Below are positions 15,906-23,767 of a DNA stretch of 64,000 nucleotides, in pieces (position 1 is the stretch's first letter; every line of letters starts with the position of its first letter). The translations under genes and the position numbers were made by a program. The notes below the pieces were generated by a model. That model was not told the DNA's origin, searched no databases, and worked only from the letters and a program-made list of their open reading frames with translations. The stretch covers positions 1 to 64,000 of the forward strand of contig JAJVIO010000010.1 of assembly GCA_022071975.1 (NCBI GenBank), written 5' to 3'. Origin of the DNA: Planctomycetota bacterium (lineage in GTDB: Bacteria; Planctomycetota; UBA8742; UBA2392).

Positions 15906-17150
15906 CTACGCGATTTTTAAGTCTTTGAACGCGCTCAGCGTCGGCTTGATCACCGGCGCCTCGGGCAGCACCCCCGGCTCCATCAACGCGTCCATGGTTT
16001 TCAAACCCTGGCCGGTGATGCAGAGGACGGTGGTCTCTTCCTTATTGATCCTGCCCGCTTCCGCCAGCTTCTTGAAGGTCGCCACCGTCACGCCGCCCGC
16101 GGTTTCTGTGAACAGGCCCTCGGTCTCGGCCAGCAGGCGCATGCCCTGCACGATCTCGGGATCCGTCACGTCGTCGCCGCCGCCGCCGGAATCGAGGCAC
16201 AGACGCGCGGCGAAGTAACCGTCGGCCGGGTTGCCGATGGCAATACTGCGCGCGATGGTGTTGGGTTCTTTCACCGGCTTGATCAGGTCCGACTTGCGCT
16301 TGATCGCGTCGGTGATGGGGTTGCAGCCCGTTGCCTGGGCACCCCAGAACTTGCAGTGCGGCTCGGCCTCCAGCAGTTCAAGCTGCGCGAATTCTTTGAA
16401 CGCCTTGTTCAGCTTGTTGATCAGCGAGCCGCCGGCCATGCACACCACCACGTTGTCAGGCGCGCGCCAGCCCAGCTGCTCGGCGACTTCAAAGCCCATG
16501 GTCTTGCTGCCCTCGGCGTAGTAGGCGCGCAGGTTGACGTTCACGATGCCGATCTTGGCATCGTTGGCGATCTCGGCGCACAGGCGGTTCACGTCGTCGT
16601 AGTGGCCGTCCACCTTGATCAGCTTCGCGCCATATACCTGGGTGTTGACGATCTTGGCGCGCTCGAGGCTTTTCGGTATCAGGATCACCGCTTTCAGCCC
16701 GGCCTGCGCGGCCTGCGCGGCGACGCTGTTGGCGAGGTTGCCGGTGCTGGCGCAGCCGACGGTGTCGAAGCCGAAGCGCTTGGCGCGGGCGACGCTGACG
16801 GCCACCACGCGGTCCTTAAAGGAGAGCGTCGGCACGCACACGCCGTCGAACTTGACGTAGAGCTTCTTGAAGCCGCCCAGGCGCTCGCCCAGGTGTTTGG
16901 CGTGATAGAGCGGCGTGCCGCCGGTGTTGAAGCCGGAGACGGGTTCCTGCTCCGGCAGAAGCTCTCGGTAGCGCCACATGTTGAAGGCGCGCTTGCTGAT
17001 CTGTTCGCGGGTGAGGATCTTCTTCGCGCCGGCGTAGTCGTAGACGACCTCGAGGGGCGCGAAATCGTGTTCACAAACGTTGATGGGGTTGTCCGCGTAC
17101 TCCGTGCCGCATTCCCTGCAGCGCAGACCAACCGCCGTGGCGGTGCTCAT
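15906..17150 (-). CDS. thrC: Threonine synthase
   Basis: 414 residues. PLP enzyme converting O-phosphohomoserine to threonine. PTLSFKDR carries the PLP lysine (K112), and CASTGNLANSVAAQAA is the phosphate-binding Asn-containing loop of fold-type II enzymes. The N-terminus holds CRECG and NVCEHDF, a possible metal-binding finger seen in the class of threonine synthases found in many non-enteric bacteria. GGAGAG precedes the start. It stands alone; no homoserine genes flank it. Confidence 0.93.
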   Translation of the reverse strand: MSTATAVGLRCRECGTEYADNPINVCEHDFAPLEVVYDYAGAKKILTREQISKRAFNMWRYRELLPEQEPVSGFNTGGTPLYHAKHLGERLGGFKKLYVKFDGVCVPTLSFKDRVVAVSVARAKRFGFDTVGCASTGNLANSVAAQAAQAGLKAVILIPKSLERAKIVNTQVYGAKLIKVDGHYDDVNRLCAEIANDAKIGIVNVNLRAYYAEGSKTMGFEVAEQLGWRAPDNVVVCMAGGSLINKLNKAFKEFAQLELLEAEPHCKFWGAQATGCNPITDAIKRKSDLIKPVKEPNTIARSIAIGNPADGYFAARLCLDSGGGGDDVTDPEIVQGMRLLAETEGLFTETAGGVTVATFKKLAEAGRINKEETTVLCITGQGLKTMDALMEPGVLPEAPVIKPTLSAFKDLKIA

Positions 17151-17477
17151 GGAATCTCTCCATACCTGTGTGGCCCGTGTGCGCCGGAACTTAGCAGCAT
17201 TTGGGCATTGCGCCAGCAGCGGAAGAACGCTGCGCGTATGGAACTGCTCAACGCCAAGGCGCCAGGAACGCCACGGCCCGGTTCAGGTTCGCGTACTTAT
17301 CGCGTCGACTTGCCGGTTGAAGAACGATCACGAAGAAGGCCGTGGCGCTCTTTGCGTCCTGGCGTTTGATGCCCATCCCTGAACACGAGCAGCGATCGAA
17401 ATGAACGCAAAGGGCCCCGAACTTGCCGTTCGACTCGCTCACGGCGGGCGCTCGGGGCTCCCTGTCACTGGCGATTG
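17151..17477. other. Intergenic region with an inverted 9-base-period element and a hairpin
   Basis: 327 bases between two minus-strand genes. It holds the 17250-17366 inverted array and, at about 17411-17463, a hairpin with arms AGGGCCCCGA and TCGGGGCTCCCT that could end transcription of the HEAT-repeat gene. No gene is supported. Confidence 0.65.
17250..17366. repeat. Inverted pair of 9-base-period arrays
   Basis: Left: AACGCCAAG, GCGCCAGGA, ACGCCACGG (17250-17276). Right: CCGTGGCGC, TCTTTGCGT, CCTGGCGTT (17340-17366). The right array is close to the reverse complement of the left, so the whole could fold into a stem with a 63-base loop. Confidence 0.75.
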
Positions 17478-18818
17478 CTAGATGCGCTTGAGGGCTTCGC
17501 CGGCCCAGTACCTTACGTCTTCGTCTTCGTCCTGCAGGGCGGCCTTGAGCGCCGCCTCGGCCGGCTTGGCTTCCGCACCGATCTTTTCCAGCGCCCGCGC
17601 GGCATTGAACCTGACGCGTTCGTCTTCATCTTTAAGGCACGCCGCCAGCTCATCGACTGCGCGGCCGGCGTAGTCAGCCATCTGCGTGAAAGCGCCCAGG
17701 GCGCGCAGCTTGACGTGCGTGTTGCCTTTCTTGAGCGCGTCTTTCAGGGGCAGCACAGCCGCGCTACCAATCGCGCCCAGGGCCTCACTGGCGGCGCGGC
17801 TGACGTCGCCGGATTCATCCTTCAGAGCCTCCATCAGCTTGGGCACGGCGCTGGCCGCGGCAGGCCCGATGCCGCGCAACGCGTCCGCGGCCTGGGTGCG
17901 CACGGCGTGGTCATCCAGCAGCTCGGTGAGCGCGGCTACCGCGTCTTTGGCGTCGGGACCAATGCGCCCCAGCGCGATCACCGCGCGGCGCCGCACTTTG
18001 GCGTCGGGGTCGCTGAGAGTGCCGATCAGCGCCTGCACGGAGCCCTTGCCGATTCGTCCCAGGGCCTTGGCGGCGGCGGCGCGAACTTCCGAGCCCCGGT
18101 CCTTCAGCGCCTTGGTCAGCACCGGCACGGCCACTTCAGCTGCCGGGCCGATGTTGCCCAGCGCCTCGGCGGCGATGTAGCGCACGCTGTCGACGTCGTC
18201 TTTCACGGCGTCCATCAGGGCGGGCACGGCGCCCGAAGCGGCCGGGCCAATGCGGCCAAGCGCGAACGCCGCGTCAAAGCGCACGTTGGGGTCGTTGTCT
18301 TTCAGCGCCTTGCACAGGGGCCCCACAGCCTCGGCACCCATGTCGCCGAGGGCCTCGGCGGCGGCGCGGCGCACGTCCACCTTTTCGTCCTTCAGCGCCA
18401 TCATCAGCTCGGGGATTGCTTCCTTGGCGGCGCGCCCGATTTTACGCAGGGCCTCGGCGGCGTAGCAGCGGATGTCGCCCGCGGTGTCGCGCAACTGGTG
18501 GGCCACGGCCGGAACGGCGTCCACGGCGCGGTGGCCGATCATGCGGATGGCCTCAAGCGAGCGGCGGCGCAGGTCGGCGCTTTTTTCGCCCAGGGATTCG
18601 ACCAGCACGGGTACGGAGGCGGCGCCGATGCGCCCGAGCGCGAAGGCGGCGTCGAAGACCACGTGGGGGTTCTCATCTCGCAGGGCTTTGCCCAGTGCGC
18701 CGGCGGCGCTTTGCGCCTGGGGGCCCAGCTTGCCCAGTGCCTCGGCCGCGCTGCGGCGTACGGCGGGGTCTTTGTCCTTGAGGCGGTCGATCAGGCGGTC
18801 GATCTCGGGCGTCGTCAT
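17478..18818 (-). CDS. HEAT/PBS-lyase repeat protein
   Basis: 446 residues made of about 14 tandem 31-residue helical repeats of the form D..VR..AA.ALG.IG..A..AVPAL..AL.D, as in KDKDPAVRRSAAEALGKLG. These are HEAT-like (PBS lyase) repeats that build a curved scaffold for protein binding; there is no sign of bilin metabolism nearby. No signal peptide or membrane segment. AGGAG precedes the ATG at 18818, and the longer frame to 18995 is rejected. A TACAAT -10 box lies 27 bases upstream. Confidence 0.88.
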   Translation of the reverse strand: MTTPEIDRLIDRLKDKDPAVRRSAAEALGKLGPQAQSAAGALGKALRDENPHVVFDAAFALGRIGAASVPVLVESLGEKSADLRRRSLEAIRMIGHRAVDAVPAVAHQLRDTAGDIRCYAAEALRKIGRAAKEAIPELMMALKDEKVDVRRAAAEALGDMGAEAVGPLCKALKDNDPNVRFDAAFALGRIGPAASGAVPALMDAVKDDVDSVRYIAAEALGNIGPAAEVAVPVLTKALKDRGSEVRAAAAKALGRIGKGSVQALIGTLSDPDAKVRRRAVIALGRIGPDAKDAVAALTELLDDHAVRTQAADALRGIGPAAASAVPKLMEALKDESGDVSRAASEALGAIGSAAVLPLKDALKKGNTHVKLRALGAFTQMADYAGRAVDELAACLKDEDERVRFNAARALEKIGAEAKPAEAALKAALQDEDEDVRYWAGEALKRI

Positions 18819-18845
18819 GTTCAGCTCCTGGTTCGCGTTTGGCGC

Positions 18846-18851
18846 ATTGTA
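18846..18851 (-). promoter_or_regulatory. -10 box (TACAAT) for the HEAT-repeat gene
   Basis: TACAAT on the minus strand, 27 bases before the ATG at 18818, with AGGAG between. No clear -35 hexamer. Confidence 0.45.
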
Positions 18852-18926
18852 GCATATGGGGCCGCCCGTAACCCCTGCGCGGTCGGGGTGTGTCGGTAAC
18901 GCCAAAATTGTCCCCATATCAACTAT

Positions 18927-19311
18927 CCGCCGAAACCGTTGGACAAGCGGTTTTGGCGGGGTACCTTTCTGGTGTGCAGCGCGGTGAAGCAGCACCGGGT
19001 TGCGGGAGGTCGCCCTGCAAGGCGAACTCCCGGGGTAGAGCCGGCCCTTTCGGGGGCAGGAAAACAGGGGCGCGAGCGCCTAACGGGAAGGGCAACTTTC
19101 CCGCAGCAGGGTGGTAACACCAGGCGTTTTCCGGTTCGCCTTCGCGCCGTCGACAGCGCGCAACAGCCGCGGATGTAAAGGTCCGCAACGTGCCAGGGGA
19201 ATAGCCGCCCCAAAGCGCGTCCGAGTGGAGGGGCTGTCCTCCACGAACCAGGCCACTGGCACATCTTGGGGCAACCCAAGGCACAAGCCTCCGAAAGGAG
19301 GCTTCCGTGTT
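18927..19311 (+). ncRNA. Candidate structured RNA of about 385 nt, family not recognised
   Basis: Many perfect helices tile this stretch: 12-bp stem 18927-18938/18948-18959, a long stem from 18977, GGGAG..CTCCC near 19005-19031, GGAAAAC/GTTTTCC (19059-19065/19126-19132) enclosing three hairpins, GCGGA/TCCGC (19169-19186), GTGCCAG/CTGGCAC (19190-19196/19256-19262), GTGGAGG/CCTCCAC (19225-19244), CTTGGG-GCAA-CCCAAG (19265-19280) and AAGCCTCC-GAAA-GGAGGCTT (19285-19304). Loops GTAA, GCAA and GAAA are GNRA tetraloops on the plus strand, which sets the strand. GCCCCAA near 19207 can pair with TTGGGGC near 19266 as an alternative or pseudoknot. It lacks the conserved cores of RNase P RNA and tmRNA and the SRP tip. 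Confidence 0.6.
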
Positions 19312-19314
19312 TAA

Positions 19315-19337
19315 CCAGTGGCATCGGCGTCCCCGCC
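19315..19337. repeat. AGTGGC-headed hairpin
   Basis: CCAGTGGCATC is followed by a hairpin with arms GGCG and CGCC and loop TCCC. The head matches the left end of the guaA leader element (25273) and resembles the one at 23651. Confidence 0.55.
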
Positions 19338-19399
19338 AATGGCCCCGCCGCGCACCTGTCCACCGTAGCCTTGGCGAAGTGTGGAAGCGGCGATGGAGG

Positions 19400-19549
19400 G
19401 TAGCCCACGGCTTCAGCCGTGGGGAAACAGGGCGATAACGATCCGCGCCCCTGAGGGGCGCTGGAAACCAGCCCAGTGGCCCTTCCTGCGCCCCTCCGGG
19501 GCGCGCGCTTCACCTCAACGCAAAACCCACGGCTGAAGCCGTGGGCTAC
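19400..19549. repeat. Head-to-head pair of GTAG-headed REP palindromes
   Basis: GTAG plus arms CCCACGGC/GCCGTGGG with loop TTCA (19400-19423) and the mirror image with loop TGAA ending in CTAC (19526-19549). Between them are two hairpins with arms GCGCCCC/GGGGCGC. GTAG directly 5' of a hairpin is the layout that REP-associated tyrosine transposases recognise. Confidence 0.75.
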
Positions 19550-19585
19550 GATCCCGGGCCCCTACGGGGCCAGATTCCCTCCCCG

Positions 19586-21982
19586 CTACTTCACGAAGTG
19601 AGTTTGCCATTCGTCCAGCTTGGCCTGGGTTACCTTCTGCGGAATGTTGTCTAATCCTTGGCTCTCCGCTCCGGGGAGCGCTATCAGTTGCAGGATGCTG
19701 GGCTGGCTCTCGTACCCTAACCCCGCGTTGTCCCACTGGATCTTCAGCTCTGTCGCCAGCTTCTCCTGGTCCAGCAGGTACTGGGTGTCGTCACGGCCTT
19801 GCTCCAGGTGCCCGTAAAAACCCAGCGAGTTCGGCCCGTCCGTGAAAAACAGGCAGGCCACCCGCCCGGCGCTGGCGTCGGCCGCGGCCTGAATCACCGA
19901 CTGCATGGCCGCCCACCAGTCCGTGTCCGCGCCGTGGCTGCCTTCGGGGGCGGCGTGCGGGGCGGTCTTGGCGAACAGCCTTTGCAGCGGGCTGGAGCTC
20001 GAGTTGTAGCCCCTGGTCTTGAACGAGTTCTTCTCTTTCTCGACCTGCACCTCCAGGTTGAAGTCCACCAGCACCACGTCCGCCTGGTCCTGCCGCGTGC
20101 CCCAGTACCAGGCCACGCTCTCGGCCGTGTGGCGCGAGATCTCGCGCTTGCTGAGGGTCTTCAGCTTGTCGGGCGAAAGCTCGAAGGCCTTGTAGTTGGC
20201 CTTGATGTCCTTGCTGACTTCGTCGCTGACCGTGATGCCGGTGGTGTCCGTGAACTGCGCCATGCGGTCGGTCAGCACGGCGTCCACCAGCGCCATCAGC
20301 ACAGAGGGCGGTACTTCCTCGCTGCTCTCGCCGCCTTCGCTCTTGCGCTTCAGGGTCAATGTGCCCGCGTAGCGCAGGCTGAACAACCAGTGGGACAGGC
20401 CCTGGAAGTCGAAGCCTTCCGTGGTGATGCGCTGGCTCATGCTCTCGCTGGAGTCGATCGCCACGATCAGCAGGTCGTAGTCGCCTTTGAAATACGCGCT
20501 GCGCCCGGTGTCGAAGCCCTTCTCCTGCAGGTCGCCCAGCACCTTGAACCAGCCCTGGTTCACCTCGCCCTCCGGTGCCGTTGCGGCCGGCACACCACCC
20601 AGTTCGCGGGGCACGCTGGCGAAGTGCTCGGCGGGCGCGTCGTGGCTGAAGCGCGGCGCCTGGGTGGCGCGCGGGAAACTTTGCAGCCGCGCCAGGAAGC
20701 GGCGCTGCAGCTCGGCCATGTCGAGTCCGCCGAAGGTGCGGGCGAAAGCGTTCTCGGCGCCGACGCCTTCGCACATCAGTTTCCAGAACTCGAAGTAGAT
20801 CGCGCGCAGGTCTTCGTTGGCGCGGCAGAAATCCACGAAGCAGTAGGCCACCAGGTAGTTCAGCTCCGGGTCCTGGTAGAAGGTCGGCAGGTCCTGGGCC
20901 AGGAAGGCTTTGAGGTCAAGCTTGAAACCCTGCGCCACCAGGGTGCGCAGGTAGCCGAAGGCGGCCGCCTGGAACTCGGGATGCGTGCGCAAAGCGCCCT
21001 CGGGCGCGGCTTTGTCCAGCCACTCGGCGCTGCCTTCCGCGAACCACGGCACCAGCAGGCTCTGGGGCGCCTTGTGGGCCTGCACGGCATGGAACATTTC
21101 GTGGCGCGCGACCTCGGCCAGGCTGGTGTTCGGCAGCAGCGGCATGCAGATCACGTCCCACTTGGTGCTGTAAAAGCCCGCGGACCACTTCGGCACGTCC
21201 AGCAGCAGCCGCTTCTCCGAGAACCGCAGGTAACTGGCCAGTTCGGGGAACACCACGAAATCCAGCGGTACGCCGGCCTCGCCGAAGTCGGCCTCGCCGT
21301 ATTCGGACTCGATCGCCTTCAGCCAGCCGGCGAGAATGTCAGCGCTGAGCTCTTCTTGCAGCCGGCGCGTGAGCGGTATCGAAACGTCCGGCGGGGCCAC
21401 ACTTTCCGCGGCCGGCAACTCGGCCCCTTCGCGCAGCCAAACGGCAACTCGGGGGGTCGCTTCAATCAGGTAGGCGGTGGATGCGACGTCCGGCCGTTCA
21501 AAGCTGCGGGTGGCGTCGGATTCGAAGTGAATGCGGTCAGCGCCTTCGGCGTTGCCCGCGTACAGCAGCTTGGCGTAGGGGGCGAATCGGGACTCAAGCT
21601 GCTCGAGTGTTGATACGGCCTCCCACACCAGGGCCGGGTCCATCCCCGGCGTGTCGCGCAGGGCGAGCACGTGGTCGGCCTCTTTCACGAGTGCGCGGAA
21701 GCGCGTCATGGGGCCCAGTGCCACGGGGGCGCGTTCGGGCTTGGTGGGTTCGACTTCGGGTTGCGGTTCGGGCTGCGGATTTGGTTCTGGCTCAGGCTCT
21801 AACTCCAGTGGTGGTGGCGTGTTAGATGGATTTTCGTTGGCGTCGAGTTGTCCTGTAGTGGTGTGCGGACGGTCACTGCCTTGCCCGCCGAACAGCACAA
21901 AACCGCCCGCCAGCAGCAGCACAAACAGCAGCAATGCCACCATGGCGATCACCGCGTTGTTGTTGTTTCGCGACCTGGCCAC
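19586..21982 (-). CDS. Membrane-anchored HExxH peptidase fused to a von Willebrand A-like domain
   Basis: 798 residues. One membrane segment at about residues 10-31 is followed by a Pro/Glu linker (about 60-85). A zinc-peptidase site HEMFH is at residues 294-298 in EVARHEMFHAVQAHK, with WFAEGSAEW supplying the third-ligand glutamate near 315, the gluzincin layout of DUF1570-like planctomycete proteins. From about residue 500, LLIVAIDSSESMS gives a DxSxS metal-adhesion motif as in von Willebrand A domains, and VACLFFTDG continues that fold. The protein is probably displayed on the periplasmic side. No well-placed Shine-Dalgarno is seen. Substrate unknown. Confidence 0.72.
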   Translation of the reverse strand: MARSRNNNNAVIAMVALLLFVLLLAGGFVLFGGQGSDRPHTTTGQLDANENPSNTPPPLELEPEPEPNPQPEPQPEVEPTKPERAPVALGPMTRFRALVKEADHVLALRDTPGMDPALVWEAVSTLEQLESRFAPYAKLLYAGNAEGADRIHFESDATRSFERPDVASTAYLIEATPRVAVWLREGAELPAAESVAPPDVSIPLTRRLQEELSADILAGWLKAIESEYGEADFGEAGVPLDFVVFPELASYLRFSEKRLLLDVPKWSAGFYSTKWDVICMPLLPNTSLAEVARHEMFHAVQAHKAPQSLLVPWFAEGSAEWLDKAAPEGALRTHPEFQAAAFGYLRTLVAQGFKLDLKAFLAQDLPTFYQDPELNYLVAYCFVDFCRANEDLRAIYFEFWKLMCEGVGAENAFARTFGGLDMAELQRRFLARLQSFPRATQAPRFSHDAPAEHFASVPRELGGVPAATAPEGEVNQGWFKVLGDLQEKGFDTGRSAYFKGDYDLLIVAIDSSESMSQRITTEGFDFQGLSHWLFSLRYAGTLTLKRKSEGGESSEEVPPSVLMALVDAVLTDRMAQFTDTTGITVSDEVSKDIKANYKAFELSPDKLKTLSKREISRHTAESVAWYWGTRQDQADVVLVDFNLEVQVEKEKNSFKTRGYNSSSSPLQRLFAKTAPHAAPEGSHGADTDWWAAMQSVIQAAADASAGRVACLFFTDGPNSLGFYGHLEQGRDDTQYLLDQEKLATELKIQWDNAGLGYESQPSILQLIALPGAESQGLDNIPQKVTQAKLDEWQTHFVK

Positions 21983-22064
21983 CCGGACTCCTGTTTCATG
22001 AAAAGACCGCTACCCGGCAAGGGTACATGGGTTTAACGTCCGGATGCAGTAAAAGGCGGAAGAC

Positions 22065-22682
22065 ATGAGCGCATACGAAACATACCGCGACGACCTGCCG
22101 GAGCTGATTCGAGGCCGGCTCGATCCCGCGCGCGCCGCCGAAATCCTGGAGGCCGCGAAGGGCGACGAAACCCTGCGCAACGCCCTGGAGCAGGAGCGCA
22201 GCCTGGAGCGCTGGCTGGATTACTACGAAGTCGCCGAGCCCGCCCAGGGCTTCGAAGGCCGCTTCTGGCGCCGCTTCCATGAAGAGCAGGTCGCGGACGC
22301 GGCAAATCGCCGCTCGGCCTTCCTGCTGAAACTGGTCGGGCCGCTGGCGGCGGCGGTGCTGATCGCCATCGGCGTGATCGCCTTCGTGGACAACGGTGAA
22401 GACGTACCGGAACCCGCCCCCATCACTGCTCACAAAGAAGACCCCAAGCCGGTCGAAGTGGAAGTGAGCTGGGACGACGACGAAATCACCTACATCACCG
22501 GCGTCGCGGCACCCCTCACTGAGCCAAGCCGCGCCGACAAGCTGAGCGCCGAAGACCTTGAGCTGATGAAGGCGCTCGACAACGCGGCCTTTCTGCCGCT
22601 GGACGACCTGGACCGCCCGGAAGACCTGGCGGTGATCGACGACCTGGACCTGCTGACCAAGCTGGCCGAGGAGGACGAGTGA
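22065..22682 (+). CDS. Anti-sigma-factor-like single-pass membrane protein
   Basis: 205 residues. The N-terminal part (DDLPELIRGRLDPARAAEIL, then ALEQERSLERWLDYY) resembles the cytoplasmic anti-sigma domain of zf-HC2/RskA-like proteins but without the zinc HxxxCxxC. A membrane segment lies at about residues 92-110 (LVGPLAAAVLIAIGVIAFV), and the outer part is very acidic. It ends in TGATG, overlapping the next gene's start, so the two are co-translated. No sigma factor gene is adjacent, which weakens the anti-sigma interpretation. Confidence 0.55.
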   Translation: MSAYETYRDDLPELIRGRLDPARAAEILEAAKGDETLRNALEQERSLERWLDYYEVAEPAQGFEGRFWRRFHEEQVADAANRRSAFLLKLVGPLAAAVLIAIGVIAFVDNGEDVPEPAPITAHKEDPKPVEVEVSWDDDEITYITGVAAPLTEPSRADKLSAEDLELMKALDNAAFLPLDDLDRPEDLAVIDDLDLLTKLAEEDE

Positions 22683-23563
22683 TGCGCTACGTCGCCTCCG
22701 CATTGGTTGCGCTGGCCCTGGTGCTGAGCCTGAGCGTGATGCCGGCCGCGGCCCAGCAGTCCGACCCTGCCAAGGCTGCGTCGGACAGTCGCGAAGCTTC
22801 GCTGCGCGACTGGTTCAACGGCCTGGGCAAGGCGCGCCAGGAAGAGCTCAAGAAGCGCTTCCGCGCCTTCAAGCACCTGCCGAAAGAGCGCCAGCAGCAG
22901 ATTCTGAAGGCCGTGAAGGACGGCAAACCGATCCTCACGGAGCAGCAGCGCGAGAACCTGAAGAAGCTCAAGAAGCTCGATTACCTTGAGCGCGTGCGGC
23001 TTTACACCGTCGCCGCCGAACTGCAGGCCTTGCGCCGCGGCCGCCCCGCCGAGTTCAAGGCCGCCATGGAAAGCGAACGCCCGGCCGTGGAGTTGCAGAA
23101 GCTGCTGTTGGAGCAGCGGGTGCAGATGCACCTGCGCAGCCTGACGCCGGCCGAGCGCGCCGAGTTCGCGCGCCTGACACCGGAGCAAAGGCGCGAGCGC
23201 ATGCAGACCGAGCACAAGCAGCGCCTGGAAGAGTTGCAGGGTTTTTACCCCCGGTTCGCCGAGCTGCGTGAAGCGGCCGCCAAGGGCGACAAGGAAGCCC
23301 GCAAGGAGCTGCGCCAGGCGCTGGCCGACCTGCGCACCCTGGACCAGTTGCTGCAGCGCCTGGAACCAGCCAAGCGCAAGGAAATGCTGGCCGAGCTGCG
23401 CGACCTGAGCATCGACGAAGCCGCCGACAAGGTAAGGCGAGCATTGCAGGACCAGTGGCAGAAGGAACGCAAGCAGCCCAGCCGCGACCGCAAGGACCAG
23501 CCCAGGATAGCCCCCGAACGCAACGGCAAGCGAGGCGAAGACCGCCGGCCCCGGGGACAGTAG
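22682..23563 (+). CDS. Secreted, highly charged helical protein (DUF3106-like)
   Basis: 293 residues with a signal peptide ending in PAAAQQ. The mature protein is rich in Lys, Arg, Glu and Leu and has repeated helical segments LPKERQQQILKAVKDG and LTPEQRRERMQ, which recall DUF3106 and Spy/CpxP-type periplasmic proteins. The tail is Arg/Lys/Pro-rich. The ATG overlaps the upstream stop (TGATG), so it is translationally coupled to the anti-sigma-like gene. A possible role as periplasmic partner or sensor is inferred from the coupling only. Confidence 0.6.
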   Translation: MRYVASALVALALVLSLSVMPAAAQQSDPAKAASDSREASLRDWFNGLGKARQEELKKRFRAFKHLPKERQQQILKAVKDGKPILTEQQRENLKKLKKLDYLERVRLYTVAAELQALRRGRPAEFKAAMESERPAVELQKLLLEQRVQMHLRSLTPAERAEFARLTPEQRRERMQTEHKQRLEELQGFYPRFAELREAAAKGDKEARKELRQALADLRTLDQLLQRLEPAKRKEMLAELRDLSIDEAADKVRRALQDQWQKERKQPSRDRKDQPRIAPERNGKRGEDRRPRGQ

Positions 23564-23608
23564 TTAGAGGTCAGAGGCCGGGGAACAACAACCAAAGCTC
23601 ATACAGAG

Positions 23609-23632
23609 CCCGCCGTGTCAACGGCGGGTTTC
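23609..23632 (+). terminator. Rho-independent terminator after the 22.0-23.6 kb operon
   Basis: Arms CCCGCCGT and ACGGCGGG with loop GTCA, followed by TTTCTG, 45 bases past the stop. Confidence 0.7.
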
Positions 23633-23650
23633 TGCGTTCCCGGATTATGC

Positions 23651-23679
23651 CAAGTGGCGCGGACATTCTTGTCCGCGCG
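23651..23679. repeat. AGTGGC-headed hairpin
   Basis: CAAGTGGC runs directly into a hairpin with arms GCGCGGACA and TGTCCGCGC and loop TTCT. It lies between convergent genes and shares its head with elements at 19315 and 25273. Confidence 0.6.
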
Positions 23680-23767
23680 TTCCTGTTGAATCCGACGACC
23701 CTAGAAACACCTGAGCTCTTGCGGACTGGATCTGAGCCGCGCTATAGCGATCGCCGGTGCGAAGGGA

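Larger units (their letters stand above)
18819..19585. other. Long gene-free region: structured RNA followed by palindromic elements
   Basis: 767 bases with no supported protein gene. 18927-19311 is a probable structured RNA, 19315-19337 an AGTGGC-headed hairpin, and 19400-19549 a GTAG-headed REP pair. A further hairpin with arms GGGCCCC and GGGGCC lies near 19557-19571. Confidence 0.7.

Noticed and set aside
18927-19311. RNase P RNA, tmRNA or SRP RNA identity for the structured RNA
   Set aside because: The invariant RNase P CR-I sequence, tmRNA acceptor ends and the SRP GGAA-tip region were looked for on both strands and not found.
19799-21613. 604-residue open frame antisense to the peptidase/vWA gene
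   Set aside because: Shadow frame with antisense composition. The sense protein carries HEMFH and DSSES motifs.
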